This document shows positions 42,502-49,490 of a DNA stretch of 64,000 bases, one piece after another; the first letter of the stretch is position 1; each line of letters begins with the position of its first letter. The stretch spans positions 1 through 64,000 of the forward strand of contig JBGPBV010000001.1 of the NCBI GenBank assembly GCA_041481445.1, written 5' to 3'. Below the pieces are notes generated by a model. That model searched no databases and had not been told where the DNA came from. It saw nothing but the letters and a program-made list of their open reading frames with translations. Origin of the DNA: AA29 sp041481445 (GTDB taxonomy: Bacteria; Acidobacteriota; Vicinamibacteria; Fen-336). A program made the position numbers and the translations under genes.

Positions 42502-45329
42502 TCGCGGACCGGCCCCCCCGCGACCATGTCCAGGCGGGGCTCGGGGAAGTGGGCGGCGATCTGATCGGCCACGCGGTCGCGCAGCGAGACGACCGCGCGC
42601 CATCCGTCGCCGTCCGGGAAGAGGGGCGGCCCGACCCACAGGTGGATGGGGCCGGGCCGGGGCAGGGACTGCCCGGCGCGGAGGACGGCGCGCGTGCCGC
42701 GCAGGGCGAGGGGAACGACGGGCACGCCCGTCTGCACCGCGGCCTTGAAGGTGCCCAGGCGGAACGGGCGCAGGCCGGCGGCGGCGGTGAAGGTGCCTTC
42801 CGGGAAGAGCAGGACCGATCGTCCCTCCTCGAGGGCCTGGGCCACCTTGCCCGCGTCGGCCACGCTCCGGGTCACGTCGAAGCGCTCGACGGTGAGGTGT
42901 CCGGCCCGGCGCACGATCGTGCCCACGAGCGGCCAGGAGCCGACCTCCGCCTTCGCCGCGAACACGAAGTCGCGTGGCACGAGCGCGAGCAGGGCGAGCA
43001 CGTCGATGTAGGAGGCGTGGTTCGAGGCCAGCAGGAGCGGCCCGCGGGCGGCCAGGCGCTCCCCGTCTTCGCGCGAGATCCGGCAGCCCCCCAGCCGCAG
43101 GAGCAGGCGGGCGCCCGCGCGCGAAAGGGTGGCGGCCAGCCGGCGGCTGGGGACGATGGCGATCGGCGGCCAGAAGACGACGGTGACGGCGGCGATCACG
43201 ACCCCGAGGTAGGCGGCATAGAGGCCGCGGCCCAGGCGGGCGAGGCCTCCGGCGGCGGCCTCTCCGACCGCGCGCGCGCCGAGCCGGACCTTCATCGCGA
43301 GCGGCGTGCCCGCGACGCGGCCCAGCGTTCCCGCCAGGTACAGCTCTCGCGTGGCCGCGCGCCGGATCTTTCCGCTCGAGGTCTTGGGAACCGCGCCCGG
43401 GGGAACCAATGCCACCACGTCCGGGGGGAGCCCGAGGGCCGCCGCCACCCGCTCGGTCACGGCGGTCGACACCCGCTCGCGGTCGGCCGCGTCCACCAGG
43501 CGGGTCTCCGCCACCACCACCAGGCTCTCCGTCCCCAGCTCCGCCCGGCTCAGGCCGAAGGCCACGATGCAGCCGCGGCGGAGGCCGGGCACGGAGGCGG
43601 CGATCTCCTCGATCTCCTGGGGCACGAGGTTGCGTCCGGCCTTGATGATGAGGTCCTTGTCGCGGCCGGCGATGAAGATCTCGCCGTCCGCGCGGTAGGC
43701 GAGGTCGCCGCTGTCGAGCCATCCGCCCGCCGACGTGACGGCGGCGGTGGCCTCCGGCTTGCGGTAGTAGCCGGCGGTGCTGGAGGGGCCGCGGAAGAGC
43801 AGGCGGCCGACGGCGCGCTCGGCCGCCTCCGCCCCCGTCTCGTCCACCAGGCGCACCTCGTGGTCGGGGAGGGCGGTGCCGACGGACACGAAGGAGAGCG
43901 CGCTCGTGTCCCCCGGGCGCGCCGGCTCCGCGCGCGCGCCGCTCTCGAAGGCCCGGCGCGCGACCCGATCGACGCGAGGCCCGCGGCCCACCGGCGGGAA
44001 GCAGAGCGCGACCGAGCTCTCGGCCAGGCCGTAGACCGGCATCATCGCCTCGCGCCGGAACCCGTAGGGCGCGAAGCGCGCGACGAAGCGGTCCACCGTC
44101 TCCGGGCTGACCGGCTCCGCCCCGTTGAGCGCCACCCGCCACGACGAGAGGTCGAGCCCTTCCAGGGCGCGGTCCGGGATCTTGCGCGCGCACAGCTCGA
44201 ACGCGAAGTTCGGGGCCGGGGAGAGCGTGGCCCGTCGCTGGTGGATCGCCCACAGCCAGCGCTCCGGCCGGGCCAGGAAGGAGAGCGGGCTCTGGAGGGC
44301 GAGCGGGATCCCGTGGTGCATGCAGAAGAGCCACGTGCCGATGAGGCCCATGTCGTGGTACAGCGGCAGCCAGCTCGCGCCCACGTCCGTCGGCCGCACG
44401 TCGACGCCGCGCCCGATGGCGCGGATGTTCGCGAGCAGGTTGTCGTGGGTGAGCAGGACCCCCTTGGGCGCCCCCGTGCTGCCGGACGTGTACTGGATGA
44501 AGGCGGGGTCCGCGCCCGCGCCCTCTGGCGCCGGCCAGGAGGCCCCGTGCGCGGAGAGCTCGTCCACCGTCACCACCTCGCGCAGCGAGGGGACGGCGTC
44601 GCCCAGGACGGCGGCCACCCCGCGCCCCCGCGCGATGGTGACGAGCGTGCGCGCCTCGGCGTCCGCCAGTATCGCCGCCTGGCGGCGCGCGTACTCCTCC
44701 AGCCGGTCGAGGCGGGCCGGCGGGTAGATCGGCACCGGCACCGCCCCCGCGATCAGGATGCCCTGGAAGGCGGACAGGAACTCGCGGCCGGTCGGCAGCA
44801 TGAGGGCGACGGTGTGGCCGCGGCCCACTCCGAGGGCGCCGAGGCCGCCCGCCACCGCCGCCGCCTCCGCCAGGAGCGCGCCGTAGGTGATCGTCTCCTC
44901 CACGCCGTCGTCGTTGCGCAGGTAGACGTGCGGCCGCTGGGGCTGGGACTGCGCGCGGCGCCAGAGCGACTCGTGGACGGTGGCCGCCGACTCCGGGGCG
45001 GTGGCCGCGGCCAGCGCGGCCGCCCGCTCCGGGCGCGCGGGCAGGTCCACGGGCCCGCCGTCCGTGAGCAGGCGGGCGATGTCCGCCGCCGTCTCCGCCT
45101 GCAGGAACCGGTCGTCGAGGGCGCGGCCGAAGGCGCTCTCCAGCCGCAGGAGCAGCTCGACGCGCTCGAGGCTGCCCAGGCCCACCTCGCGCTCGAGGGA
45201 GGCGGCGGCAGCGACGGCGTGGGCCGCCCGCGCGCCCCCCAGCTCCTCGGCCAGCGCGCGCACCACCTCGAGCACGCGCGTCTCGACGAGGGCGAGGGCG
45301 GACGGCGGCGGGGCCACCGCGTCGGTCAT
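42498..45329 (-). CDS. ACP - fatty acyl-AMP ligase - PlsC acyltransferase fusion
   Basis: A 943-residue protein. Residues about 10-95 are an acyl-carrier domain with the phosphopantetheine serine in GLGSLERVELLLRLE. Residues about 115-690 form an acyl-AMP ligase: YTSGSTGAPKGV, LPLYHDMGLIG, PVYGLAESSVAL, WLDSGDLAY and the catalytic lysine in KTSSGKIRR. Residues about 730-930 form a PlsC-type acyltransferase with NHASYID (HxxxxD) and FPEGT. One chain could thus activate a fatty acid, load it on its own carrier and pass it to a lysolipid or other alcohol. E. coli Aas combines PlsC and ligase in the reverse order without this ACP. It heads a four-gene coupled run. Confidence 0.9.
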   Translation of the reverse strand: MTDAVAPPPSALALVETRVLEVVRALAEELGGARAAHAVAAAASLEREVGLGSLERVELLLRLESAFGRALDDRFLQAETAADIARLLTDGGPVDLPARPERAAALAAATAPESAATVHESLWRRAQSQPQRPHVYLRNDDGVEETITYGALLAEAAAVAGGLGALGVGRGHTVALMLPTGREFLSAFQGILIAGAVPVPIYPPARLDRLEEYARRQAAILADAEARTLVTIARGRGVAAVLGDAVPSLREVVTVDELSAHGASWPAPEGAGADPAFIQYTSGSTGAPKGVLLTHDNLLANIRAIGRGVDVRPTDVGASWLPLYHDMGLIGTWLFCMHHGIPLALQSPLSFLARPERWLWAIHQRRATLSPAPNFAFELCARKIPDRALEGLDLSSWRVALNGAEPVSPETVDRFVARFAPYGFRREAMMPVYGLAESSVALCFPPVGRGPRVDRVARRAFESGARAEPARPGDTSALSFVSVGTALPDHEVRLVDETGAEAAERAVGRLLFRGPSSTAGYYRKPEATAAVTSAGGWLDSGDLAYRADGEIFIAGRDKDLIIKAGRNLVPQEIEEIAASVPGLRRGCIVAFGLSRAELGTESLVVVAETRLVDAADRERVSTAVTERVAAALGLPPDVVALVPPGAVPKTSSGKIRRAATRELYLAGTLGRVAGTPLAMKVRLGARAVGEAAAGGLARLGRGLYAAYLGVVIAAVTVVFWPPIAIVPSRRLAATLSRAGARLLLRLGGCRISREDGERLAARGPLLLASNHASYIDVLALLALVPRDFVFAAKAEVGSWPLVGTIVRRAGHLTVERFDVTRSVADAGKVAQALEEGRSVLLFPEGTFTAAAGLRPFRLGTFKAAVQTGVPVVPLALRGTRAVLRAGQSLPRPGPIHLWVGPPLFPDGDGWRAVVSLRDRVADQIAAHFPEPRLDMVAGGPVRE

Positions 45330-45372
45330 GGAGAGGTCCACTGTACACTCGAAAGCGGCAAGGAGGCACCGC

Positions 45373-45594
45373 GTGCTCGAGGCCGTCACCCTGCGTGAGA
45401 TCCAGAAGATCTTCGAGATCACCGACCGGCTCGGCATCCACCGCGAGCAGCTCGTGATCCCGCTCGGTCCCCGCCATCCCGGACGGGTGCGGAGGATGCC
45501 GAACGGCAAGATCGAGATCGTGGTCGATGGTGAGGGCGACTTCGAGGCCTGGCTGGCCACCCTGGAGGCGGCCATCCGCGCGGCCGGCGTCTAG
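45373..45594 (+). CDS. Small conserved-looking hypothetical protein (73 aa)
   Basis: A GTG start preceded by AGGAGG at a 6-base spacing gives a 73-residue protein (LREIQKIFEITDRLGIHREQ, PNGKIEIVVDGEGDF) with a clear helix-strand pattern and no membrane segment. It is divergent from the ACP-ligase fusion over 43 bp and overlaps the macrodomain gene tail to tail by 4 bases. I recognise no family. Confidence 0.65.
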   Translation: MLEAVTLREIQKIFEITDRLGIHREQLVIPLGPRHPGRVRRMPNGKIEIVVDGEGDFEAWLATLEAAIRAAGV

Positions 45595-46160
45595 GCTTCC
45601 GGAACCGCCGCCGCCAGCGCGCGGCGGTAGACGTCGAGGTCCGCGGCCGAGAACAGCACGCAACGCACGAGGCGCACCGACCGCGCGGCGGGCAGGAGCG
45701 CGGCCAGCGTGCGGAGGGCGACCGGCGCCGCCTCCTCGATCGGGTAGCCGTAGGCGCCGGTGGAGATGCTGGGGAACGCGATCGACCAGAGCCCTTCCTG
45801 CTCGGCGAGGGCCAGGCTCGCCCGGTAGCACGAGGCCAGCGTCTCCGCCTCTCCCGCCCCGCCCCCGTACCAGACCGGGCCCACGGTGTGGATCACGCGC
45901 CGCGCGGGCAGGGCGCCGCCGGTGGTGATCACGGCTCTACCCGCGGGCAGGAGACCGCGTCGGGCGCGGATGGCGCGGCACTCCTCGAGGATCGCGGGGC
46001 CGCCGCCGGAATGGATGGCGCCGTCCACGCCGCCGCCACCCAGGAGCGACGAGTTGGCGGCGTTGACGATCGCGTCCACCTGCTCGCGCGTGAGGTCGCC
46101 GCGCGCGATCTCGAGGCGCGCGGGGCCGAACGTGCGGGCAAGGCCGGGATCGGCGGTCAA
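45591..46160 (-). CDS. Macrodomain protein, O-acetyl-ADP-ribose deacetylase type
   Basis: A 189-residue MacroD/YmdB-type macrodomain: IVNAANSSLLGGGGVDGAIH binds the distal ribose, then GRAVIT, VIHTVGPVW and the phosphate loop STGAYGYPIEEAA. It should hydrolyse O-acetyl-ADP-ribose or mono-ADP-ribose from proteins. Start is a TTG at 46160. It lies just downstream of the HU gene on the same strand (58 bp). Confidence 0.9.
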   Translation of the reverse strand: MTADPGLARTFGPARLEIARGDLTREQVDAIVNAANSSLLGGGGVDGAIHSGGGPAILEECRAIRARRGLLPAGRAVITTGGALPARRVIHTVGPVWYGGGAGEAETLASCYRASLALAEQEGLWSIAFPSISTGAYGYPIEEAAPVALRTLAALLPAARSVRLVRCVLFSAADLDVYRRALAAAVPEA

Positions 46161-46218
46161 GTCGCGGTTGGCGCGGGGGGGGCGCGAGGAGCGGACGGTC
46201 TCCCCGCGCCCGGGCGAG

Positions 46219-46509
46219 CTACTTGGCGTTGCCGAGCGCGGCGTCCTTGGCCGCCTTGGCCACCACGAACTTCAGCCGTCGCCGGGCGGGGATCTTCATT
46301 TCCTGGCCGGTCTGGGGATTGCGCCCCATCCGCGCCTTGTAGTTTCGGACCACGAGCTTCCCGACGCCGGGAATCGTGAACCCGTTCTTGGCCTCCTTGT
46401 GGGCCATGTTGGCCAGCGCCTCGAGGTACGCGGCCGACGTCTTCTTCGGGATGTCGACCTCTTCGGCCAGCGCGGCCACGATCTTCGACTTGGTCATCGG
46501 CTTCGCCAT
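46219..46509 (-). CDS. hup: HU-family nucleoid DNA-binding protein
   Basis: A 96-residue HU/IHF-fold protein (MTKSKIVAALAEEVDIPKKT at the N-terminus, then FTIPGVGKLVVR and the arm GRNPQTGQEMKIPARR). It bends DNA and compacts the nucleoid. The ATG has GGAGGATTGAG upstream. A good promoter lies at 46578-46608, giving a leader of about 60 bases that contains a T-run. Confidence 0.95.
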   Translation of the reverse strand: MAKPMTKSKIVAALAEEVDIPKKTSAAYLEALANMAHKEAKNGFTIPGVGKLVVRNYKARMGRNPQTGQEMKIPARRRLKFVVAKAAKDAALGNAK

Positions 46510-46577
46510 CGACTCAATCCTCCAGTGGGCGCCTCCAAGGCGCCGGGGGCAGGGCAGACATGCAAAAAAGGCGCGCC

Positions 46578-46608
46578 ATTCTACATGGGGAGTCCGGCGC
46601 GGTGTCAA
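46578..46608 (-). promoter_or_regulatory. Predicted sigma-70 promoter of the HU gene
   Basis: On the minus strand TTGACA (46608-46603) and TAGAAT (46583-46578) are 19 bp apart. Both boxes match the consensus at five or six positions, although the spacer is slightly long. Transcription would start near 46570, about 60 bases before the HU start codon. Confidence 0.6.
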
Positions 46609-46665
46609 CAGGGTTTCCGCGCGCGAAAAGCGCCGCTCGCCCGCATCTGGCGCGGGCGCGCGCGA

Positions 46666-46992
46666 TCAGGGGGTGACGGGTCCGGGCTCGCGCACCAGGA
46701 AGACGGTCTCGCCCGGGCGCGCCAGGCCGAGCTCCTCGCGGGCCAGGCGCTCGATCGCGCGCGGGTCGGAGCGCAGGGCGGCGATCTCGGTGGCCAGGCG
46801 CGCGTTCTCCGCCTGGAGGTCCTCGATCTCGTGCGCGAGGGCCTCCGCGCGGTGGCGCTGGTCGATGAGGTGGAGGAGGCCGCGGTCGCCGAAGAGGGCG
46901 CCGACCAGGAGCGCGATGAGCGCGATGATCGACGCCAGGGTCGCCGCCTTGCGGCGGAGCCCGACGTCGCCGGAGCGCTCCTCGCGTGCCAT
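46666..46992 (-). CDS. ftsB: FtsB/DivIC-type septum formation initiator
   Basis: A 108-residue bitopic membrane protein with one helix (about 17-36), a leucine-zipper coiled coil (about 40-80, LAHEIEDLQAENARLATEI) and the family ending AREELGLARPGETVFLV. It joins FtsL/FtsQ in the divisome. GGTAGAGGA precedes the ATG. It is 156 bp upstream of the HU gene on the same strand. Confidence 0.92.
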   Translation of the reverse strand: MAREERSGDVGLRRKAATLASIIALIALLVGALFGDRGLLHLIDQRHRAEALAHEIEDLQAENARLATEIAALRSDPRAIERLAREELGLARPGETVFLVREPGPVTP

Positions 46993-47049
46993 TCCTCTAC
47001 CTCAAGCGTTACTTAATTTTCTGCAGTGTAACATGGCGTGGTCGCAAGA

Positions 47050-47454
47050 TTATGTGTGGGTTGCCGTGGCCAGGCCGAGGCGCGTCCCCGTCTGGCGCAG
47101 GCGGGCCTGCTGATAGCGACGGAGCAGGGCGACCAGCTCCACGTTGACCTTCTGTAGACGCCCCAGCCCGCGCCGGAACTCGCGGTAGCGGCGCACCAGC
47201 GTCCGCGCGCGCGCGGCCTCCGCCGCGTCGAGATAGGCGAACGAGCCGCGGCCGCGGCTGCGGTTGGACAGCACGAAGTAGGGACCGTGCTTGCGGCCGC
47301 CGTGGCAGGCGCAGCCCGCCTTGCCGCACTCCATGTACCGCACGAGCAGCGAGCCCTGGAGCTGGGCCCGCTGCTCGAGCAGGGCGGCCACGAGCGCCCG
47401 CTGCGCGGCCACCTTCCGCCGCACCCGCGCCCGGATCTCCTCGGCGAGAGTCAT
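47050..47454 (-). CDS. DUF6788 family protein
   Basis: A 134-residue basic protein with the DUF6788 pattern: LQGSLLVRYMECGKAGCAC (in parts), GRKHGPYFVLS and a long helical C-terminus (YREFRRGLGRLQKVNVELVALL). The CGKAGCAC cysteines may bind zinc. The function is unknown. The gene is short, isolated in A/T-richer flanks and preceded directly by a 10-bp perfect inverted repeat, suggesting autoregulation or recent arrival. Confidence 0.75.
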   Translation of the reverse strand: MTLAEEIRARVRRKVAAQRALVAALLEQRAQLQGSLLVRYMECGKAGCACHGGRKHGPYFVLSNRSRGRGSFAYLDAAEAARARTLVRRYREFRRGLGRLQKVNVELVALLRRYQQARLRQTGTRLGLATATHT

Positions 47455-47458
47455 CTTG

Positions 47459-47492
47459 TCCTACAGTGTTATTGAAGAAAAGCACTGTAGGA
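47459..47492. promoter_or_regulatory. Perfect 10-bp inverted repeat upstream of the DUF6788 gene
   Basis: TCCTACAGTG (47459-47468) and CACTGTAGGA (47483-47492) are exact inverted copies with a 14-bp A/T-rich spacer, 4 bp before the ATG (47454). A related word, CTGCAGTGTAA (47021-47031), stands on the far side of the gene. It may be an operator or the remains of element ends. Confidence 0.6.
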
Positions 47493-47581
47493 ATACACCG
47501 TGGGCCCGGGCCCTGTCAAGGGAAAACCGGCGCCCCTCCCCGCGGGCGACCGCCCTCGGGCGCGCGGGCTATGATTCGGGC

Positions 47582-47983
47582 ATGTGGCTGCTGAAGACGG
47601 AGCCGTCGAGCTACGCCTACGACGACCTCGAGCGCGACAAGCGGGCGACCTGGGACGGGGTGACCAATCCGGTGGCCCTGAAGAACCTGCGGGCCATGAA
47701 GGAGGGCGACGCCGCCCTCATCTACCACACGGGGGACGAGAAGGCGGTGGTGGGGACGGCCCTGGTCGTGCGCGCGGCCTACCCGGACCCGAAGTCGAAG
47801 GACCCGCGGCGGGTGGTGGTGGACCTCACCCCCGCCGGCCGGGTGGCGCGGCCGGTCACGCTGGCGGAGATCCGGGAGATGGCGGCCTTCGCGGGCAGCC
47901 CGCTGCTACGTCAGGGCCGCCTGTCCGTCGTCCCCCTCACCAAGGAGCAGTGGAACGCGCTCACGCGAAAGGCGGGGGGTTGA
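47582..47983 (+). CDS. EVE-domain protein
   Basis: A 133-residue single EVE domain: MWLLKTEPSSYAYDDL, TWDGVTNPVALKNLRAMKEGD, ALIYHTGDEKAVVG and SVVPLTKEQW. EVE/PUA-like proteins bind modified bases in DNA or RNA. The protein stands alone, divergent from DUF6788, with no restriction genes nearby, so a housekeeping RNA role is more likely. Confidence 0.9.
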   Translation: MWLLKTEPSSYAYDDLERDKRATWDGVTNPVALKNLRAMKEGDAALIYHTGDEKAVVGTALVVRAAYPDPKSKDPRRVVVDLTPAGRVARPVTLAEIREMAAFAGSPLLRQGRLSVVPLTKEQWNALTRKAGG

Positions 47984-47993
47984 GGGCGGCCGG

Positions 47994-48317
47994 CTAGCGG
48001 ACGCTCTCGGCGATCCAGTCGAGATAGGCGTCGCTGCCACCCGCCACCGGGAGCACGATCATCTCCGGCAGGTCGTACGGGTGGAGCGCGCGCAGGCGGA
48101 CCCCGAGGTCCTGGACCTTCTCCGCCCGCGTCTTGATGACGAGCAGCAGCTCGTCGCCCTTCTCGACCGCGCCCTTCCAGCGGTAGAAGGAGACCATCCC
48201 GGGCACCACGCTGACGCAGGCGGCCAGCCGCTCGCCCACCAGCGCCTGGGCCAGGCGAAGGGCGTCCTCGCAAGTGCCGACGGTGGAGAGGACGAGGACG
48301 GTGCCGTCGTTGGGCAC
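47994..48317 (-). CDS. cutA: CutA1-family divalent-ion tolerance protein
   Basis: A 107-residue trimeric CutA1 fold: LVLSTVGTCEDALRLAQALV, LAACVSVVPGMVSFYRWKG, LLLVIKTRAEKV and HPYDLPEMIVLPV with the terminal YLDWI. The GTG start lies 11 bp after the metB stop. The family is linked to metal tolerance, but its molecular role is unsettled. Confidence 0.93.
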   Translation of the reverse strand: MPNDGTVLVLSTVGTCEDALRLAQALVGERLAACVSVVPGMVSFYRWKGAVEKGDELLLVIKTRAEKVQDLGVRLRALHPYDLPEMIVLPVAGGSDAYLDWIAESVR

Positions 48318-48328
48318 GGCCGCCGCCC

Positions 48329-49465
48329 TCAGGCCGCCTCGAGGCCGCGCGCGAGGTCGGCCACGAGGTCGTCCGCGTCCTCGATGCCGACGCTGATCCG
48401 CACCAGGCCGTTGCCGATGCCGAGGGCGTCCCGCTCCGGCTGGGTGTAGCCGGCGTGGGTCATGGTCGCGGGATGCGAGATCAGGGTCTCCACGCCGCCC
48501 AGGCTCTCGCCGAGCGAGCACAGGGCCACCGCCTGCAGGAGGCGGTCGGCCGCCTCGCGCGTGCCGAGGTCGAAGGAGATCATGGCCCCGAAGCCGCTGG
48601 ACTGCCGGCGGTGGACCTCGTGCCCGGGATGGTCGGCGAAGCCGGGCCAGTAGACCCGCCGGACCTTCTTCTGCTCGCGCAGGAAGGCGGCCACGCGCCG
48701 TCCGTTCTCTTCGTGCCGCGGCATGCGCACGGCCAGGGTCTTGGTGCCGCGCAGCACGAGCCAGGAGTCGAAGGGGGAGAGGATGGCCCCGGCGGCGTTC
48801 TGGTAGTACTGCAGCCACTGCGCGTGCCCCTTGTCCCGCACCACCGCCACCCCGCCCACGCTGTCGGAGTGGCCGTTGAGGAACTTGGTGGTGGAGTGCA
48901 CGACGAGGTCCGCCCCCAGCTCGAGGGGGCGCTGGAAGAACGGGCTCATGAAGGTGTTGTCCACCACGAGCAGGGCGCGGCGGCGGTGGGCGGCCTCGGC
49001 CAGGGCGGCGATGTCGCAGACCTTCATGAGGGGGTTGGTGGGGGTCTCGATCCAGAGCATCGCGAAGTCGCCCGCGACGCGGTCGAAGGCAAGGGCGTCG
49101 CTGGCGTCGAGGAAGGTGAACTCGACGCCGTACTGCGCGAGGACCTTGGTGAAGAGCCGGTGGGTGCCCCCGTACACGTTGTCGGAGACGACCACGCGCT
49201 GCCCGGGCTTGACCAGGCTCATCACCGCGTTGGTGGCAGCCATGCCGGAGGCGAAGCAGTAGGCGTCGGTGCCATTCTCGAGGGCGGCCAGGTTCTTCTC
49301 CAGGGCCCGCCGCGTCGGGTTCTGGGTGCGCGCGTACTCGTAGCCCTTGTTCTTGCCGATCCCCTCCTGGACGTAGGTGGAGGTCTGGAAGATCGGGGTG
49401 ACGATGGCGCCGGTGGAAGGGTCCGGCTCCTGGCCGGCGTGGATGCAGTCGGTGGCGAAAGCCAT
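48329..49465 (-). CDS. metB: Cystathionine gamma-synthase / lyase (Cys/Met metabolism PLP enzyme)
   Basis: A 378-residue PLP enzyme: YEYARTQNPTRRALE, FASGMAATNAV, the PLP aspartate in VVDNTF and the Schiff-base lysine K194 in HSTTKFLNGHSD. It joins O-succinyl- or O-acetylhomoserine with cysteine, or cleaves cystathionine; synthase and lyase cannot be separated by eye. It lies 25 bp after the PAS/GGDEF/EAL gene and before cutA, all on the minus strand. Confidence 0.9.
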   Translation of the reverse strand: MAFATDCIHAGQEPDPSTGAIVTPIFQTSTYVQEGIGKNKGYEYARTQNPTRRALEKNLAALENGTDAYCFASGMAATNAVMSLVKPGQRVVVSDNVYGGTHRLFTKVLAQYGVEFTFLDASDALAFDRVAGDFAMLWIETPTNPLMKVCDIAALAEAAHRRRALLVVDNTFMSPFFQRPLELGADLVVHSTTKFLNGHSDSVGGVAVVRDKGHAQWLQYYQNAAGAILSPFDSWLVLRGTKTLAVRMPRHEENGRRVAAFLREQKKVRRVYWPGFADHPGHEVHRRQSSGFGAMISFDLGTREAADRLLQAVALCSLGESLGGVETLISHPATMTHAGYTQPERDALGIGNGLVRISVGIEDADDLVADLARGLEAA

Positions 49466-49490
49466 CGGGATACCTCGCTCTCGGAAGGTG

